From Variovorax sp. Root473 (lineage in GTDB: Bacteria; Pseudomonadota; Gammaproteobacteria; Burkholderiales; Burkholderiaceae_C): 54,381 nt of DNA. Under the pieces are notes generated by a model. That model ran no database searches and had not been told where the DNA came from. It was given only the letters and a program-made list of their open reading frames with translations. Made by a program: the position numbers and the translations under genes. The stretch's first letter is position 1, and each line of letters begins with the position of its first letter. Positions 39,680 to 50,801 of the stretch are shown here, one piece after another. Location: positions 7,955 through 62,335 of the forward strand of contig NZ_LMEV01000003.1 in NCBI RefSeq assembly GCF_001426505.1, in the 5' to 3' direction.

Positions 39680-40585
39680 ATGACCTCTCGCTTTCGTCAC
39701 GTCGCCCTGATCGGCAAATACCAGGCTTCCGGCGCCCGGGCGCAGGCCGATGCGCGCGACGGCGTGATGGAGGGCATCGGCGCCTTCCTCGAATCGCAGG
39801 GTTGCACGGTGTTCGTGGAGCGTTCGTCCTGTGAGGACACCGACGCCCCGCCGCACCCGCGCTACCAGGCGCTGTCGGTCGAAGAAATCGGCCAGCGCTG
39901 CGACCTTGGCCTCGTGGTCGGCGGCGACGGCACCATGCTCGGCATCGGCCGGCAGCTCGCGTGCTACGGCATCCCGCTGATCGGCATCAACCGCGGGCGG
40001 CTGGGCTTCATCACCGACATCCCGCTGGACAACTACCAGGCCACGCTGATCCCGATGCTGGCCGGCGAATACGAGGAAGACCACCGCAGCCTGATGCACG
40101 CGCAGGTGATCCGCGACGAGGCCGTGGTGTTCGACGCGCTCGCAATGAACGACGTGGTGGTCAACCGCGGCGCCACCTCGGGCATGGTCGAGATGCGCGT
40201 GTCGGTGGGCCGTCATTTCGTGGCCAACCAGCGCGCCGACGGGCTGATCATCGCGTCGCCCACGGGCTCGACCGCCTATGCGCTGTCGGCCGGCGGGCCG
40301 CTGCTGCATCCGGCGGTGCCGGGCTGGGTGATGGTGCCGATCGCGCCGCACACGCTCTCGAACCGCCCCGTGCTGCTGCCCGACGCCGACGAGATCGTGA
40401 TCGAGCTGGTGAGCGGTCGCGACGCCAGCGCCAATTTCGACATGCAGTCGCTCGCCTCGCTCGCCATCGGCGATCGCGTGGTGGTGCGCCGCTCCGACTT
40501 CCGGGTGCGCTTCCTGCACCCGCGCGGCTGGAGCTACTTCGACACACTGCGGAAAAAACTCCATTGGAACGAGGGAGGCTCCTGA
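39680..40585 (+). CDS. nadK: NAD kinase
   Basis: A 301-residue cytosolic enzyme that phosphorylates NAD to NADP. The GGDG motif ([18 protein letters not shown]) and [17 protein letters not shown] are present. The conserved NDVVVNRG and [19 protein letters not shown] motifs follow. The length fits Betaproteobacteria. It is divergent from hrcA across only 31 bp and is followed by recN 36 bp downstream. This hrcA/nadK/recN order is common in proteobacteria. Confidence 0.96.
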   Translation: MTSRFRHVALIGKYQASGARAQADARDGVMEGIGAFLESQGCTVFVERSSCEDTDAPPHPRYQALSVEEIGQRCDLGLVVGGDGTMLGIGRQLACYGIPLIGINRGRLGFITDIPLDNYQATLIPMLAGEYEEDHRSLMHAQVIRDEAVVFDALAMNDVVVNRGATSGMVEMRVSVGRHFVANQRADGLIIASPTGSTAYALSAGGPLLHPAVPGWVMVPIAPHTLSNRPVLLPDADEIVIELVSGRDASANFDMQSLASLAIGDRVVVRRSDFRVRFLHPRGWSYFDTLRKKLHWNEGGS

Positions 40586-40621
40586 ATGCAGGACCACGCC
40601 CCAGCTTGAGGACGAACTGAG

Positions 40622-42300
40622 ATGGCTTTGAGACGCATCGCACTGCGCGACTTCGTGATCGTGCGATCCCTTGAACTTGACCTGTCCGCCGGCTTCACGG
40701 TGCTGACCGGAGAAACCGGCGCCGGCAAGTCCATCCTGATCGACGCGCTGCAGCTGGCGCTGGGCAACCGCGCCGACGCCGGCGCCGTGCGCGAAGGCGC
40801 CGAGCGGCTCGACGTGAGCGCCGAGTTCGACGCCGACCCGGCCTTGGCCGGCTGGCTCGACGAAGGCGGCTTCGAGGCTGGCGACGGCCTGCTGCTGCGC
40901 CGCACGGTCGACCTGCAGGGACGCAGCCGCGGCTGGATCAACGGCAGCCCCGCCACCGCCACGCAGCTGCGCGACCTGGGCGACCGCCTGCTCGACATCC
41001 ACGGCCAGCACGCCTGGCAAAGCCTGACCCGCCCCGAGGCCGTGCGCGGCCTGCTCGACGCCTACGCGGGCGCGCGCACCGACGCGCTCGACGCCGCCTG
41101 GCAGAGCTGGCGGCAGGCGCTCTCGGCGCTCGAGCACGCACGCTCCGCGCAAGACTCGCTGCAACGCGAGCGCGAGCGCCTGCAATGGCAGATTTCCGAA
41201 GTCGCCAAGCTCGCGCCGGGCGCCGACGAGTGGGACGAACTCTCGGCCCACCATTCGCGCATCTCGAACGCGCAGGCGCTCATCGACGCCGCCCAAGGCG
41301 CGAGCCAGGCGCTCGAAGACGACGACAACGGCGCCCTCGCCGCCCTCACACGCGCCGCGACGCTGCTGCAGAACTGCGAACACATCGAGCCCGAATTCCG
41401 CACGCTGGGCGAGGTGCTGGCTTCCTGCGTGGCGCAGGCCTCGGACGCGGCCCACTCGCTGCACGGCTACCTGCGCGACACCGACACCGATCCCAAGACC
41501 CTCGCCGAACTCGACGAGCGCATGGGCCTGTGGATGTCGCTCGCGCGCCGCTACAAGCGCACGCCGGCCGAGCTGCCCGCGCTGCTGGCCGGCTGGCAGG
41601 CGGAGCTGCAGGCACTCGACGCACAAAGCGACCTCGAAGGCCTGGAGCGCGCCGAGCAGAACACGCAACAGGCCTACATGAAGGAAGCCAAGGCCCTCGG
41701 CAAGATCCGCAAGCAGGCGGCGCCGCGCCTGGCCCAGGCGGTCACGCAGGCGATGCAGGGCCTGGGCATGCAGGGCGGGCGTTTCGACGTCGAACTGCAG
41801 CCGCTCGCACAACCTGGCCGCGCCGGCCTTGAAGAAATCTCGTTCCTGGTGGCCGGCCACGCCGGCAGCACGCCGCGCGCCATCGGCAAGGTGGCCTCGG
41901 GCGGTGAGCTCTCGCGCATCGCCCTGGCCATCGCCGTGACGACCAGCGAACTGGGCGCCGCGCAGACGTTGATCTTCGACGAGGTCGATGCAGGCGTCGG
42001 CGGCGCGGTCGCCGAGACCGTGGGCCGCCTCATGAAGCAGCTCGGCCGCGACCGTCAGGTGCTCGCAGTGACCCATCTTCCGCAAGTGGCGGCCTGCGCC
42101 GACCACCACCTCGTGGTCGCCAAGCGCCAGACGACGGCGGCCGGCGCGGACGGCCCGCGCACCGAAAGCGGCGTGTCGCGCCTGGCGGCCGACGACCGGC
42201 CGCGCGAAATCGCCCGCATGCTGGGCGGCGAAAAGGTGTCGGCCACCTCGCTGGCCCACGCGCGCGAAATGCTCGGCCACAAGACGCCGGCGACCGCCCC

Positions 42301-42304
<4 letters not shown>
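40622..42304 (+). CDS. recN: DNA repair protein RecN
   Basis: A 560-residue SMC-like ATPase for double-strand-break repair. The N-terminal ATPase has [19 protein letters not shown] and the Walker [20 protein letters not shown]. Two Ala/Glu-rich coiled-coil arms (about 150-370) surround a short hinge. The C-terminal lobe has the ABC signature [15 protein letters not shown] and the Walker [18 protein letters not shown], then [24 protein letters not shown] lies 12 nt upstream of the ATG. The stop overlaps the rapZ start (ATGA). No LexA box is evident in the short gap. Confidence 0.96.
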
Positions 42305-43179
<875 letters not shown>

Positions 43180-43194
43180 CGGCGACGAAGGCCT

Positions 43195-44280
43195 TCAGGC
43201 CCCGGAAGTTTCCAGCAGCTTGCGCATCGGCGCGGGCAGCCCCAGCCGGCTCCATTCCTGCGCCTCGACCCAGCGCGCGCCCTCGCCTTGCGGCTGGACG
43301 CCCTGGAGCAACACGGGGTGCAGGTGCAGGTCCTTGTGGGTCAGCACGTGCACGAAGGGCGGCAGCTCCTGCGTGTCATGCGCGGCGCCCGACGGCAGGG
43401 CTGCGAGCAGATTGTCGTGGCTGTCGAAGACTGGCAAGCAATGCAGCCCCGCCCAGATGCCCTTGGCGGGCCGCTTCTCCAGCCACACGCGCCCTTGCGC
43501 GTCGCGCGCCAGGAGCACCCACAGCGACTGGGCGCTGCGCTTAAGCTTGCGCGTCTTCACCGGGTAGCGCTCGGGCGCGCCCTGGCGCAGTCCCACGCAG
43601 CTGGCGTTCACCGGGCAGATCATGCAGCTGGGCTTGCGCGGCAGGCAGACCGTGGCGCCCAGGTCCATCAGGCCCTGCGTGTAGTGCGCCACCGCCTCGC
43701 GCTGGCCGTCCGGCGGCAGCAGCTGCGTGGCGAGGTCCCACAGCGCGCGCTCCTGCGCGGCCGACGACATGTCGCCGTCGAAACCGAGCACGCGCGTCAG
43801 CACGCGCTTCACGTTGCCGTCGAGGATGGCCACGCGCTCGCCGAAACAGAAGGCCGCGATGGCCGCAGCCGTCGAACGACCGATGCCGGGCAGGGTCACG
43901 AGTTCGGCGGCGGTGTGCGGGAAGGCGCCGCCGAAGCGCGCGACCACCTCCTGCGCGCAGCGGTGCATGTTGCGCGCGCGGCTGTAGTAGCCCAGCCCGC
44001 TCCACAGGCCGAACACCTCGTCCTCGGTGCCGGCGGCCAGCGCCGCCACGTCGGGGAAGCGCTCGAGAAAGCGCGCGAAGTAGCCGAGCACCGTCGTGAC
44101 CTGCGTCTGCTGGAGCATCACCTCCGAGAGCCAGACGCGGTACGGATCGCGCGTGTTCTGCCACGGCAACTCACTGCGACCGTGGCTGCGCTGCCAGCGC
44201 ACGACCTGTGCGGAGAAATCGGGGGGCAGCGACAGAGGTGGGGAGACGGCCGCCCGCGCGGCGGTGCGCTCAGGCCGCAC
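43195..44280 (-). CDS. mutY: A/G-specific adenine glycosylase MutY
   Basis: A protein of about 361 residues that removes adenine mispaired with 8-oxoguanine. EVMLQQTQVTTVLGYF holds the catalytic Glu region, and LVTLPGIGRSTAAAIAAFCF is the helix-hairpin-helix. AILDGNVKRVLTRVLGF has the catalytic Asp. The 4Fe-4S cluster is C-x6-C-x2-C-x5-C (CLPRKPSCMICPVNASC). The C-terminal part is a Nudix-like 8-oxoG recognition domain (RVWLEKRPAKGIWAGLHCLP). I prefer GTG 44280, which overlaps the dynamin gene by 11 bp; ATG 44313 would overlap by 44 bp. It is in one minus-strand run with the dynamin-like gene and mutM. Confidence 0.93.
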   Translation of the reverse strand: MRPERTAARAAVSPPLSLPPDFSAQVVRWQRSHGRSELPWQNTRDPYRVWLSEVMLQQTQVTTVLGYFARFLERFPDVAALAAGTEDEVFGLWSGLGYYSRARNMHRCAQEVVARFGGAFPHTAAELVTLPGIGRSTAAAIAAFCFGERVAILDGNVKRVLTRVLGFDGDMSSAAQERALWDLATQLLPPDGQREAVAHYTQGLMDLGATVCLPRKPSCMICPVNASCVGLRQGAPERYPVKTRKLKRSAQSLWVLLARDAQGRVWLEKRPAKGIWAGLHCLPVFDSHDNLLAALPSGAAHDTQELPPFVHVLTHKDLHLHPVLLQGVQPQGEGARWVEAQEWSRLGLPAPMRKLLETSGA

Positions 44281-46243
44281 GCAGTTGCTCGCCCGCGATG
44301 GCGGCGGCCGCAACAGGCGGCTGGCTGCCGTGCTGCGCGATCAGCGAGGTGAACTCGTGCAGCCGCTCCTGCAGCGCGGCCAGGTGGCTTTCTTGCGCGG
44401 CGATCTCGGCCAGCCGGTCGTCGAGGCTGCCCGCGGCGTTCTGGATGCGCTCGATCGCCTCGATGCGCTTGCTGAAATTGCGACGGCGCTCCTTGAGCTG
44501 CGCATCGATCTGCGCGCTCGCGCCCTTGCTCCAGCGCTCGACCTCGGTCATGGCGGCTTCGTTGACGAGCCGCAGCCGGCTGGCCAGTGCGCGCACCAGC
44601 TTGTCGCAGAAGTCGGCCTGCGCGAGCTTGATCAGGTTGCCTACGCCCAGGTAGTGGATGTGGCTGCGCTCGATCTGGCCCAGCTCCTGCTCGAAGCCGC
44701 TCAGGTCGGGCTCGGCCGGCGCCTGCAGCGTGAAGCCCTGCTCGGCGTTGAGCTGGCGGAAGGTGGCGTGCAGCATCGACTGGATCTCGGCCGTCGTCGC
44801 CTGCACTTCGCGCAGGTTGTTGCGCAGCGCATCGAAGGTTTCGCCGTACACCTTGCGCACGTTGAACTTGACGCCGGGGCGCTTGAGCGCCGCGGCCAGC
44901 TTGACCATGTCGGCCTTGAGCGCCGTGCGCCCGAGCACCGCGTACACCTCGCGCAGCAGCTTGCCCTGCACCGAGCGCAGCGCCAGGATGCGGGTGTTGC
45001 TGCCCTCGAATTCAGCATGTTCCTGGTCGATGCGCGCACGCATGTGGCGGATCACCGACACGTTCTTGCCACGCAGGCCCTGCAGTTCGAGCGCCTGCTC
45101 CGACAGGTCGCGCTGGCGCACCTTCAGCAGGCGTTCGGCCTCGGTGCGCAGCGCGGTCATGCCGGCATCGACCGCCAGCCGCAGCATGGTCTCGCGCTTG
45201 CCGAGCACGCCTTCGCCAAGCAGCGCTTCGAGTGCCGGCAGACGGCTGGCTTCGAGCAGCGCCGCGTCGTGGCCGATCTTGGCCTGCAGGCCCTTCTGCG
45301 CGGACACCGGCAGCACCTGCGCCAGCGGCACTTCGAGCAACCGAGCCGCGCCTTCGCGCTGGCGCTCGATCTGCTGCGCAATCTGCACCGGGGTGCTCAG
45401 CGTGTCCCACAGCGTGTCGATCTTGTTGAGCACCACGAAGCGCGTGTCGTGGCTGTCGTCGCCGGTGATCAGGTGCTCGCGCCAGATCGACAGGTCGGAG
45501 CGGGTCACACCCGTTTCGGCGCCCAGGATGAAGACCACGGCATGCGCCTGGGGTATCAGGCTCACGGTGAGTTCGGGCTCGGCACCGATCGCGTTCAGGC
45601 CGGGCGTGTCGAGGATCACGAGGCCCTGCTCGAGCAGCGGGTGCGGCATGTTCAGCACCGCGTGGCGCCAGCGCGGAATCTCGACGCGGCCTTCGGCGTC
45701 CTGCACCGGGTTGTCGTCGGGCGTCTCGGGGTTCCAGAAACCGAGCGCGCGGGCCTCGTCCTTGCTCACCCAGCGGACTTCGGCCACCTTGCCCATGGCC
45801 TGAGCCAGTTGCTCGGCGTCGCCCACCTCGATGGGCAGCTCGGTCCAGCGTGTGGGCCGCGCGCGCCAGTGGGCGAGCGAGTGGGGTTCCAGGCGGGTTT
45901 CGATCGGCAGCAGGCGCAGCTTGGGCGCCAGGGCGGCGTCGTAGCCCAGCTCGGTTGGGCACATCGTGGTGCGCCCGGCGCTGGCCGGCATGATCCGCCG
46001 CCCGTACCCGGCAAAGAAGATCGCATTGATCAGCTCCGACTTGCCGCGCGAGAACTCGGCCACGAAGGCCACCATGACCTTGCTGGTGCGGATCTGGTCT
46101 TCGAGGGCGCGCAGCCGTTCGGCCACGGCCTGGTCGAGCAGCTCGTTGTCGGTCAGCCAACGGGACAGCCACTGAAGGCGGCGGGCGAAGTTGCTCCGCC
46201 AGGCGCCGTGCTGATCGAGCTGTTGGTTGAAAGAGCGGCTCAA
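44270..46243 (-). CDS. Bacterial dynamin-like GTPase
   Basis: A 657-residue GTPase starting at TTG 46243; an in-frame stop lies 8 codons upstream, so no earlier start exists. The G1 motif is AEFSRGKSELIN, G2 Thr is in AGRTTMCPTELGY, G3 is LVILDTPGLNAIG, and G4 is FVVLNKIDTLWD. Long helical stalk regions follow (about 310-640). No clear membrane-spanning hairpin is visible, so membrane contact would need amphipathic helices. Dynamin-like proteins remodel or protect membranes. The gene sits between two 8-oxoguanine repair genes on the same strand and overlaps mutY. There is no Shine-Dalgarno sequence. Confidence 0.88.
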   Translation of the reverse strand: MSRSFNQQLDQHGAWRSNFARRLQWLSRWLTDNELLDQAVAERLRALEDQIRTSKVMVAFVAEFSRGKSELINAIFFAGYGRRIMPASAGRTTMCPTELGYDAALAPKLRLLPIETRLEPHSLAHWRARPTRWTELPIEVGDAEQLAQAMGKVAEVRWVSKDEARALGFWNPETPDDNPVQDAEGRVEIPRWRHAVLNMPHPLLEQGLVILDTPGLNAIGAEPELTVSLIPQAHAVVFILGAETGVTRSDLSIWREHLITGDDSHDTRFVVLNKIDTLWDTLSTPVQIAQQIERQREGAARLLEVPLAQVLPVSAQKGLQAKIGHDAALLEASRLPALEALLGEGVLGKRETMLRLAVDAGMTALRTEAERLLKVRQRDLSEQALELQGLRGKNVSVIRHMRARIDQEHAEFEGSNTRILALRSVQGKLLREVYAVLGRTALKADMVKLAAALKRPGVKFNVRKVYGETFDALRNNLREVQATTAEIQSMLHATFRQLNAEQGFTLQAPAEPDLSGFEQELGQIERSHIHYLGVGNLIKLAQADFCDKLVRALASRLRLVNEAAMTEVERWSKGASAQIDAQLKERRRNFSKRIEAIERIQNAAGSLDDRLAEIAAQESHLAALQERLHEFTSLIAQHGSQPPVAAAAIAGEQLRAA

Positions 46244-46346
46244 GGGGAAGATGTAAGTAAGAATTTACAAATATAACATCGCCGCATGGCGAACGGGGTA
46301 CCGGCAGGAGTTTGCCCCGAAGCAGCCGCCACGGGGCCCACCTTCC
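46244..46346. other. Gap between mutM and the dynamin gene
   Basis: 103 bp with an AT-rich end. In the minus sense TATATT lies about 30 nt before the TTG start and could be a -10 box, but no -35 matches. Confidence 0.35.
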
Positions 46347-47162
46347 CTAGGATTTCTGGCAATGGGGGCAGTAATAAGTAGAGCGCTGCCCCTGTTTCAA
46401 CAGCCGGATCGGCGTGCCGCACACCCGGCACGGCTCGCCCGCGCGGCCGTAGACGGTCGCTTCGAGCTGGAAGTAGCCGCTTTGCCCATCCACGTTCGAG
46501 AAGTCGCGCAGGGTGCTGCCGCCCTTCTCCACCGCCCGCGCCAGGATGTCGCGCACCGCCGCATGCAGCTTGGCCGCGCGCGGCCGGCTGATGCGCGCCG
46601 CCGACAGGGTCGGCCGGATGCCAGCCATGAACAGCGCCTCCGATGCGTAGATGTTACCCACGCCCACCACCACGTCGCCCGCGAGCAGCACCTGCTTGAT
46701 GGCCGTGCGGCGCTTCTTCAACCCGGCATGAAAGGCATCGAGGTCGAAGGCATCTCCCAGCGGCTCCATGCCCAATCCACCGAGCAGCTTGAGGGCCCAG
46801 GGCGCCTCTTCGTCGTCCACGTAGACCACGGCGCCGAAGCGACGCGGGTCGTTGAGCCGCAGGGTCCCGAGTTCGGTGACGAGGTCGAAGTGGTCGTGCA
46901 CGCCGGGCTCCGGCAGGTGGATGTCGAAACGCAGGCTGCCCGACATGCCCAGGTGCAGCAGCAACAGCCCGCGGTCCAAGTCGATCAGCAGGTATTTTCC
47001 GCGGCGGCGCACCTCGCGCACGCGGCGCCCGACCAGCGCCTGCGGCAGCACCATCAGCGCCCAGCGCAGCGGCTTGCCGATGCGCACGGACTCGATGCGC
47101 GCGCCGGCGATGCGCTCGGCAAAGCCGCGCCGGGTGACTTCGACTTCGGGTAGTTCAGGCAT
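46347..47162 (-). CDS. mutM: Formamidopyrimidine-DNA glycosylase
   Basis: A 271-residue bifunctional glycosylase/lyase that excises 8-oxoguanine. After start-Met removal the catalytic Pro is in [13 protein letters not shown]. Lys of the family's second motif is in [13 protein letters not shown], and the helix-two-turn-helix region is [20 protein letters not shown]. The C-terminal zinc finger has the four Cys pattern ([15 protein letters not shown], then YYCPHCQKS). The real start is ATG 47162; the longer frame upstream is a shadow of the divergent TPR gene. Divergent from the TPR gene by 71 bp. Confidence 0.96.
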   Translation of the reverse strand: MPELPEVEVTRRGFAERIAGARIESVRIGKPLRWALMVLPQALVGRRVREVRRRGKYLLIDLDRGLLLLHLGMSGSLRFDIHLPEPGVHDHFDLVTELGTLRLNDPRRFGAVVYVDDEEAPWALKLLGGLGMEPLGDAFDLDAFHAGLKKRRTAIKQVLLAGDVVVGVGNIYASEALFMAGIRPTLSAARISRPRAAKLHAAVRDILARAVEKGGSTLRDFSNVDGQSGYFQLEATVYGRAGEPCRVCGTPIRLLKQGQRSTYYCPHCQKS

Positions 47163-47233
47163 GAAAAGTAAAACTCCGGCAGCGACGAAGCCCCATGCGG
47201 CGCTCGTGCAAATGGCTGGATTATTATGGTCAG

Positions 47234-49090
47234 ATGAACCCATCGCCCCGCCGTCACCGCCTTGCGGCGGCCGCGTCTTTCGTGCTGCTTGCCTACGCAA
47301 CGCAGGCCCAGTCTCTTGAACCCACCGCCGCCGGCAACCCGGCTCCCGCCATCGAGCGCACGGCGCCGCCGAAGCCGCCAGTGCGAACCCGGGCCGCCTC
47401 CACGACCGCCAAGTCGGCCGCCGAGGCCGCACAACCGTCGGCGCTGACGGCGGACCTGTTCTACGAAATCCTCATGGGCGAGATCACGGCCCGGTCCGGC
47501 GACCCCGGCTCCGGCTATTCGCTGGTGCTCGACGCCGCCCGGCGCCTGCGCGACGGCAAATTGTTCCAGCGTGCGGTCGAAATCGCGCTGCAGTCGCGCT
47601 CCGGCGACGCCGCCATCTCCGCGGCGCGCGCCTGGCAGGAAGCGCTGCCCAATTCACGCGATGCCCGGCGCATCGAGCTGCAGATACTGATCGCGCTGAA
47701 CCGCATCAGCGAAACCGTCGAGCCGCTGCGTGCCGAAGTGGCAGCCACCTCGCAGATCGAACGCCCCCTGCTCATGGCGGTGATCGCGCGCACCTACGGC
47801 CGCGCCACCGACAAGAAGCTCGCCGCCTCGGTGGTCGAGCAGGCGCTGGTCGACGAGCTCAAGAGCCCGACGACGGGCGGACTGGCCTGGGCCACCGTCG
47901 GCCGCCTGCGCCTGAACGCCGGCGACCCCTCGGGAGCGCTGGACGCCGCACGCCAGGGGCAGGCGATCGATCCGGCGTCCGAGGCGCCCTCGGCACTGGC
48001 GCTCGACCTCATCGACCCGGGCCAGCCGCTGGCCGAGCCGATCGTCACGCGCTACCTTGCCAACAACCCCAAGGCCTCGCCCGACCTGCGCGTTGCCTAT
48101 GCACGCACGCTGGTCGAGAACCGCCGCTTCAGCGACGCCACCGCCCAGCTCCAGACCCTGACCACGGCGCGCCCTGAACTGGCGGAGCCCTGGCTGCTGC
48201 TGGGCAGCCTGCAGATGCAGGCCCGCCAGGAAGCGGCGGCCGAAAGCTCGCTCAAGCGCTACGTCGACCTGATGACCGCCCCGGGCCAGAGCCAGGACGC
48301 CGGTGACGTCGCCGACCGCAAGCGCGGGCTGACGCAGGCGTATCTCGTGCTGTCGCAGCTGGCCGAGCGCCGCAAGGATTTCCAGGCCGCCGACCGCTGG
48401 GTCTCGCGCATCGACAGTTCCGACAACCAGAGCGCCATTCAAGGCCGCCGCGCCAGCCTGCTCGCCAAGCAGGGCAAGCTGCCCCAGGCCCGCGAGCTGC
48501 TGCGCGCGCTGCCCGAGCGCACGGCGGAGGAACGCAAGCAGAAACTGCTCGCCGAAACCCAGCTGCTGCGCGAAGCCAAGCAATACCAGGCCGCCTATGA
48601 CCTGCTGGCCCAGGCCGCGGCCGCAGCGCCGAACGACGGCGACCTCGTCTACGACCAGGCCATGATGGCCGAGAAGCTCAACCGCCTGGACGACATGGAG
48701 CGGCTGCTGCGCCGCCTCATGACGCTCAAGCCCGAGAGCCAGAACGCGTACAACGCGCTGGGCTACTCCTTTGCCGATCGCAAGATCCGGCTCGACGAGG
48801 CCCGCACGCTCATTCAGAAGGCGGTCCAGCTCGCGCCCGAAGACCCGTTCATTGCCGACAGCCTGGGCTGGGTCGAGTTCCGGCTTGGCAACACGGCCGA
48901 GGCGATCCGCATCTTCGAAGCCGCCTACAAATCGCGGGCGGACGCCGAAATCGGCGCGCACTTCGGCGAAGTCCTGTGGTCGGTGGGCCAGAAAGATCGC
49001 GCCATCGCGATCTGGAAAGAAGCGCTGCTGACGGAGCCCGAGAACGAGACGCTGCAGGAAACCCTCAAGCGCCTACGCGTCAAACCCTGA
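47234..49090 (+). CDS. Exported tetratricopeptide-repeat protein
   Basis: A 618-residue protein from ATG 47234 with a signal peptide ([20 protein letters not shown], cleaved near TQA-Q). From about residue 70 it is entirely helical TPR-like repeats, the clearest near the end ([40 protein letters not shown]). It belongs to the TPR protein commonly found before lolB in Betaproteobacteria; its function is unknown. A periplasmic scaffold role in envelope assembly fits the repeat type. lolB starts on the base after its stop. A TATTAT sequence 12 nt before the ATG may belong to its promoter. Confidence 0.9.
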   Translation: MNPSPRRHRLAAAASFVLLAYATQAQSLEPTAAGNPAPAIERTAPPKPPVRTRAASTTAKSAAEAAQPSALTADLFYEILMGEITARSGDPGSGYSLVLDAARRLRDGKLFQRAVEIALQSRSGDAAISAARAWQEALPNSRDARRIELQILIALNRISETVEPLRAEVAATSQIERPLLMAVIARTYGRATDKKLAASVVEQALVDELKSPTTGGLAWATVGRLRLNAGDPSGALDAARQGQAIDPASEAPSALALDLIDPGQPLAEPIVTRYLANNPKASPDLRVAYARTLVENRRFSDATAQLQTLTTARPELAEPWLLLGSLQMQARQEAAAESSLKRYVDLMTAPGQSQDAGDVADRKRGLTQAYLVLSQLAERRKDFQAADRWVSRIDSSDNQSAIQGRRASLLAKQGKLPQARELLRALPERTAEERKQKLLAETQLLREAKQYQAAYDLLAQAAAAAPNDGDLVYDQAMMAEKLNRLDDMERLLRRLMTLKPESQNAYNALGYSFADRKIRLDEARTLIQKAVQLAPEDPFIADSLGWVEFRLGNTAEAIRIFEAAYKSRADAEIGAHFGEVLWSVGQKDRAIAIWKEALLTEPENETLQETLKRLRVKP

Positions 49091-49633
49091 ATGGCATCGA
49101 TCACACCAACGATTCCCGCCCGGGGCGATGACGCCGCCACCCGCCGCGCAGTGCTCGGCGCGGGCGGCGGGGCACTGCTGCTGTGGCTCACGGGCTGCGC
49201 CCAGCTCTCGGGCGGCTCCGCCACTGTCGGGCGTCCGGCCAGTTGGAGCGGTCGCATGTCGCTGCGCATCGACAGCGAACCGGTCCAGACCTTTGCCGCC
49301 CTGTTCGAGTTGCGCGGCTCGGCCGAAGCCGGCGACCTGACGCTGACCACGCCTATCGGCAGCACGCTCGCCCAATTGCACTGGGCGCCGGGTGAAGCCC
49401 TGCTGAAGAACGGCAGCGACACGCGCCGCTACGACTCCGTCGACGCGCTGATCGAGGCCGCCACGGGCGCCGCCATTCCGGTCGGGGCGCTGTTCGGCTG
49501 GCTCGACGGCCGCGCCGACCCCGTGCCCGGCTGGCGCGCCGACCTGGGTCAGGTGTCGACCGGCAAACTGCAAGCCACGCGCGAATCTCCTGCGCCCCGG
49601 GCGGACCTGCGCATCGTGTTCGAACGCGCATGA
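49091..49633 (+). CDS. lolB: Outer-membrane lipoprotein receptor LolB
   Basis: A 180-residue lipoprotein that receives lipoproteins from LolA and inserts them in the outer membrane. The lipobox LTGC is near residue 36. The N-terminus is unusually long and has a twin-Arg TRRAVLGAGGGALLLWL motif, so Tat export is possible. The mature domain has SWSGRMSLRIDSEPVQTFAA and LTTPIGSTLAQLHWAPGEAL, then GWLDGRADPVPGWRADLGQV, all typical of LolB. The gene abuts the TPR gene and overlaps ispE by 4 bp, the normal Betaproteobacteria order. Confidence 0.93.
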   Translation: MASITPTIPARGDDAATRRAVLGAGGGALLLWLTGCAQLSGGSATVGRPASWSGRMSLRIDSEPVQTFAALFELRGSAEAGDLTLTTPIGSTLAQLHWAPGEALLKNGSDTRRYDSVDALIEAATGAAIPVGALFGWLDGRADPVPGWRADLGQVSTGKLQATRESPAPRADLRIVFERA

Positions 49634-50511
49634 AGGCGATCTACGACCTTCCCGCGCCGGCCAAGCTGAACCTGTTCCTGCACATCACCGGGCGCCGCGA
49701 CGACGGCTACCACCTGCTGCAGTCGGTCTTCATGCTGATCGACTGGTGCGACACGCTGCATGTCGAGTTGCGCCACGACGGCCAGCTCAGCCGCGAAGAC
49801 CTCACCACGCCGCTGCCGGCCGACGACCTCGTGCTGCGCGCTGCCCGCGCCCTGCAAGCACATGCGGCTCCCGGTCAGGGCGCGCACATCGGCATTGCCA
49901 AGCACGTGCCGGCGCAGGCGGGCATGGGCGGCGGCTCGTCGGACGCAGCCACCTGCCTGCTCGCGCTCAACCGCCTCTGGAACCTGAACCTGCCGCTGTC
50001 GCGCCTGGCGCAGATCGGATTGAAGCTGGGCGCCGATGTGCCCTTTTTCCTCGGCGGGCGCAACGCCTGGGTTGAGGGCGTCGGCGAAGAAATCACCCCC
50101 GTCAACTTGCCGCCGGCACGCTTCGCGGTGGCCAAGCCAACCGAGGGACTCGATACCCGACTAATTTTTTCTGCGGATGACCTGGAACGGGCAACTCCTG
50201 TTGCTATAATCTCAGGCTTTGCTGCAGATAGCGAACAGCCAGAAGCCACAAACCTCGGCGACGGGGTTTACGACTTCGGTCACAACGACCTGCAGCCGGT
50301 TGCCCAACGGCTTTGCCCCGCAGTCACCGACGCCATCGAATGGCTCGGACTGCAAGGATTGAAAGCCCGGATGACCGGCTCCGGAAGTTCGGTGTTCGCA
50401 AAAATGCCGCAATCGCCGCAACAAGCGGAGCTGCTTGAAGCCCCCCGGGGATGGCAGGTTCGTCAATGCGACAATCTGGCGGTTCATCCACTCTGGGGAT
50501 GGGCAGCCTGA
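49630..50511 (+). CDS. ispE: 4-diphosphocytidyl-2-C-methyl-D-erythritol kinase
   Basis: A 293-residue GHMP kinase of the MEP isoprenoid pathway; it phosphorylates CDP-methylerythritol. PAPAKLNLFLHITGRRDDGY contains the conserved Lys, and PAQAGMGGGSSDAATCLLAL is the glycine-rich ATP loop. The third motif is MTGSGSSVFA. A short AT-rich patch (50160-50170) and a TATAAT within the gene probably belong to a promoter for the downstream tRNA and prs. ATGA overlap with lolB. Confidence 0.96.
   Translation: MKAIYDLPAPAKLNLFLHITGRRDDGYHLLQSVFMLIDWCDTLHVELRHDGQLSREDLTTPLPADDLVLRAARALQAHAAPGQGAHIGIAKHVPAQAGMGGGSSDAATCLLALNRLWNLNLPLSRLAQIGLKLGADVPFFLGGRNAWVEGVGEEITPVNLPPARFAVAKPTEGLDTRLIFSADDLERATPVAIISGFAADSEQPEATNLGDGVYDFGHNDLQPVAQRLCPAVTDAIEWLGLQGLKARMTGSGSSVFAKMPQSPQQAELLEAPRGWQVRQCDNLAVHPLWGWAA
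50182..50210 (+). promoter_or_regulatory. Candidate promoter inside ispE for tRNA-Gln/prs
   Basis: CTGGAA, a 17-nt spacer, then perfect TATAAT, preceded by a T-rich patch that could act as an UP element. It matches the known arrangement in E. coli, where prs transcription also starts within the upstream ispE region. The -35 matches only 3 of 6. Confidence 0.5.
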
Positions 50512-50582
50512 AGAGATAATCGGAACGCTCTGCGGTTCGATGCGACATATATCGGTGGATGGTGCAAACCATCAACCTGTGT

Positions 50583-50659
50583 AGGGGAGTCGCCAAGTTG
50601 GTTAAGGCACTGGATTTTGATTCCAGCATGCAAAGGTTCGAATCCTTTCTCCCCTGCCA
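50583..50659 (+). tRNA. tRNA-Gln (TTG)
   Basis: A 77-nt tRNA with encoded CCA. The acceptor is AGGGGAG/CTCCCCT, the anticodon arm is CTGGA-TTTTGAT-TCCAG (anticodon TTG), and the T-loop is GTTCGAATC. It lies between ispE and prs on the same strand, the usual location in Betaproteobacteria. Confidence 0.95.
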
Positions 50660-50669
50660 AATCTCTCAA

Positions 50670-50701
50670 ACTGCGGCCTGGTGGCCGCAGTGCTTCTTTT
50701 G
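50670..50701 (+). terminator. Terminator or attenuator after tRNA-Gln
   Basis: ACTGCGGCC-TGGT-GGCCGCAGT followed by a T-rich segment (GCTTCTTTT). It lies between the tRNA and prs, so it may limit readthrough into prs. Confidence 0.8.
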
Positions 50702-50801
50702 CAGTCCACCGGCTGCAATAATCGGCAGCCCACACGGGCCGCCACGACTCGAAACCTTTGGCGGCTTTCCCGCAAGCCCTTTGCACTGCCCGGACGCGCT
50801 C

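Noticed and set aside
39422..42280. 952-codon minus-strand ORF opposite nadK/recN
   Set aside because: Both plus-strand genes have full catalytic motifs. The antisense product is low-complexity His/Arg/Ala sequence.
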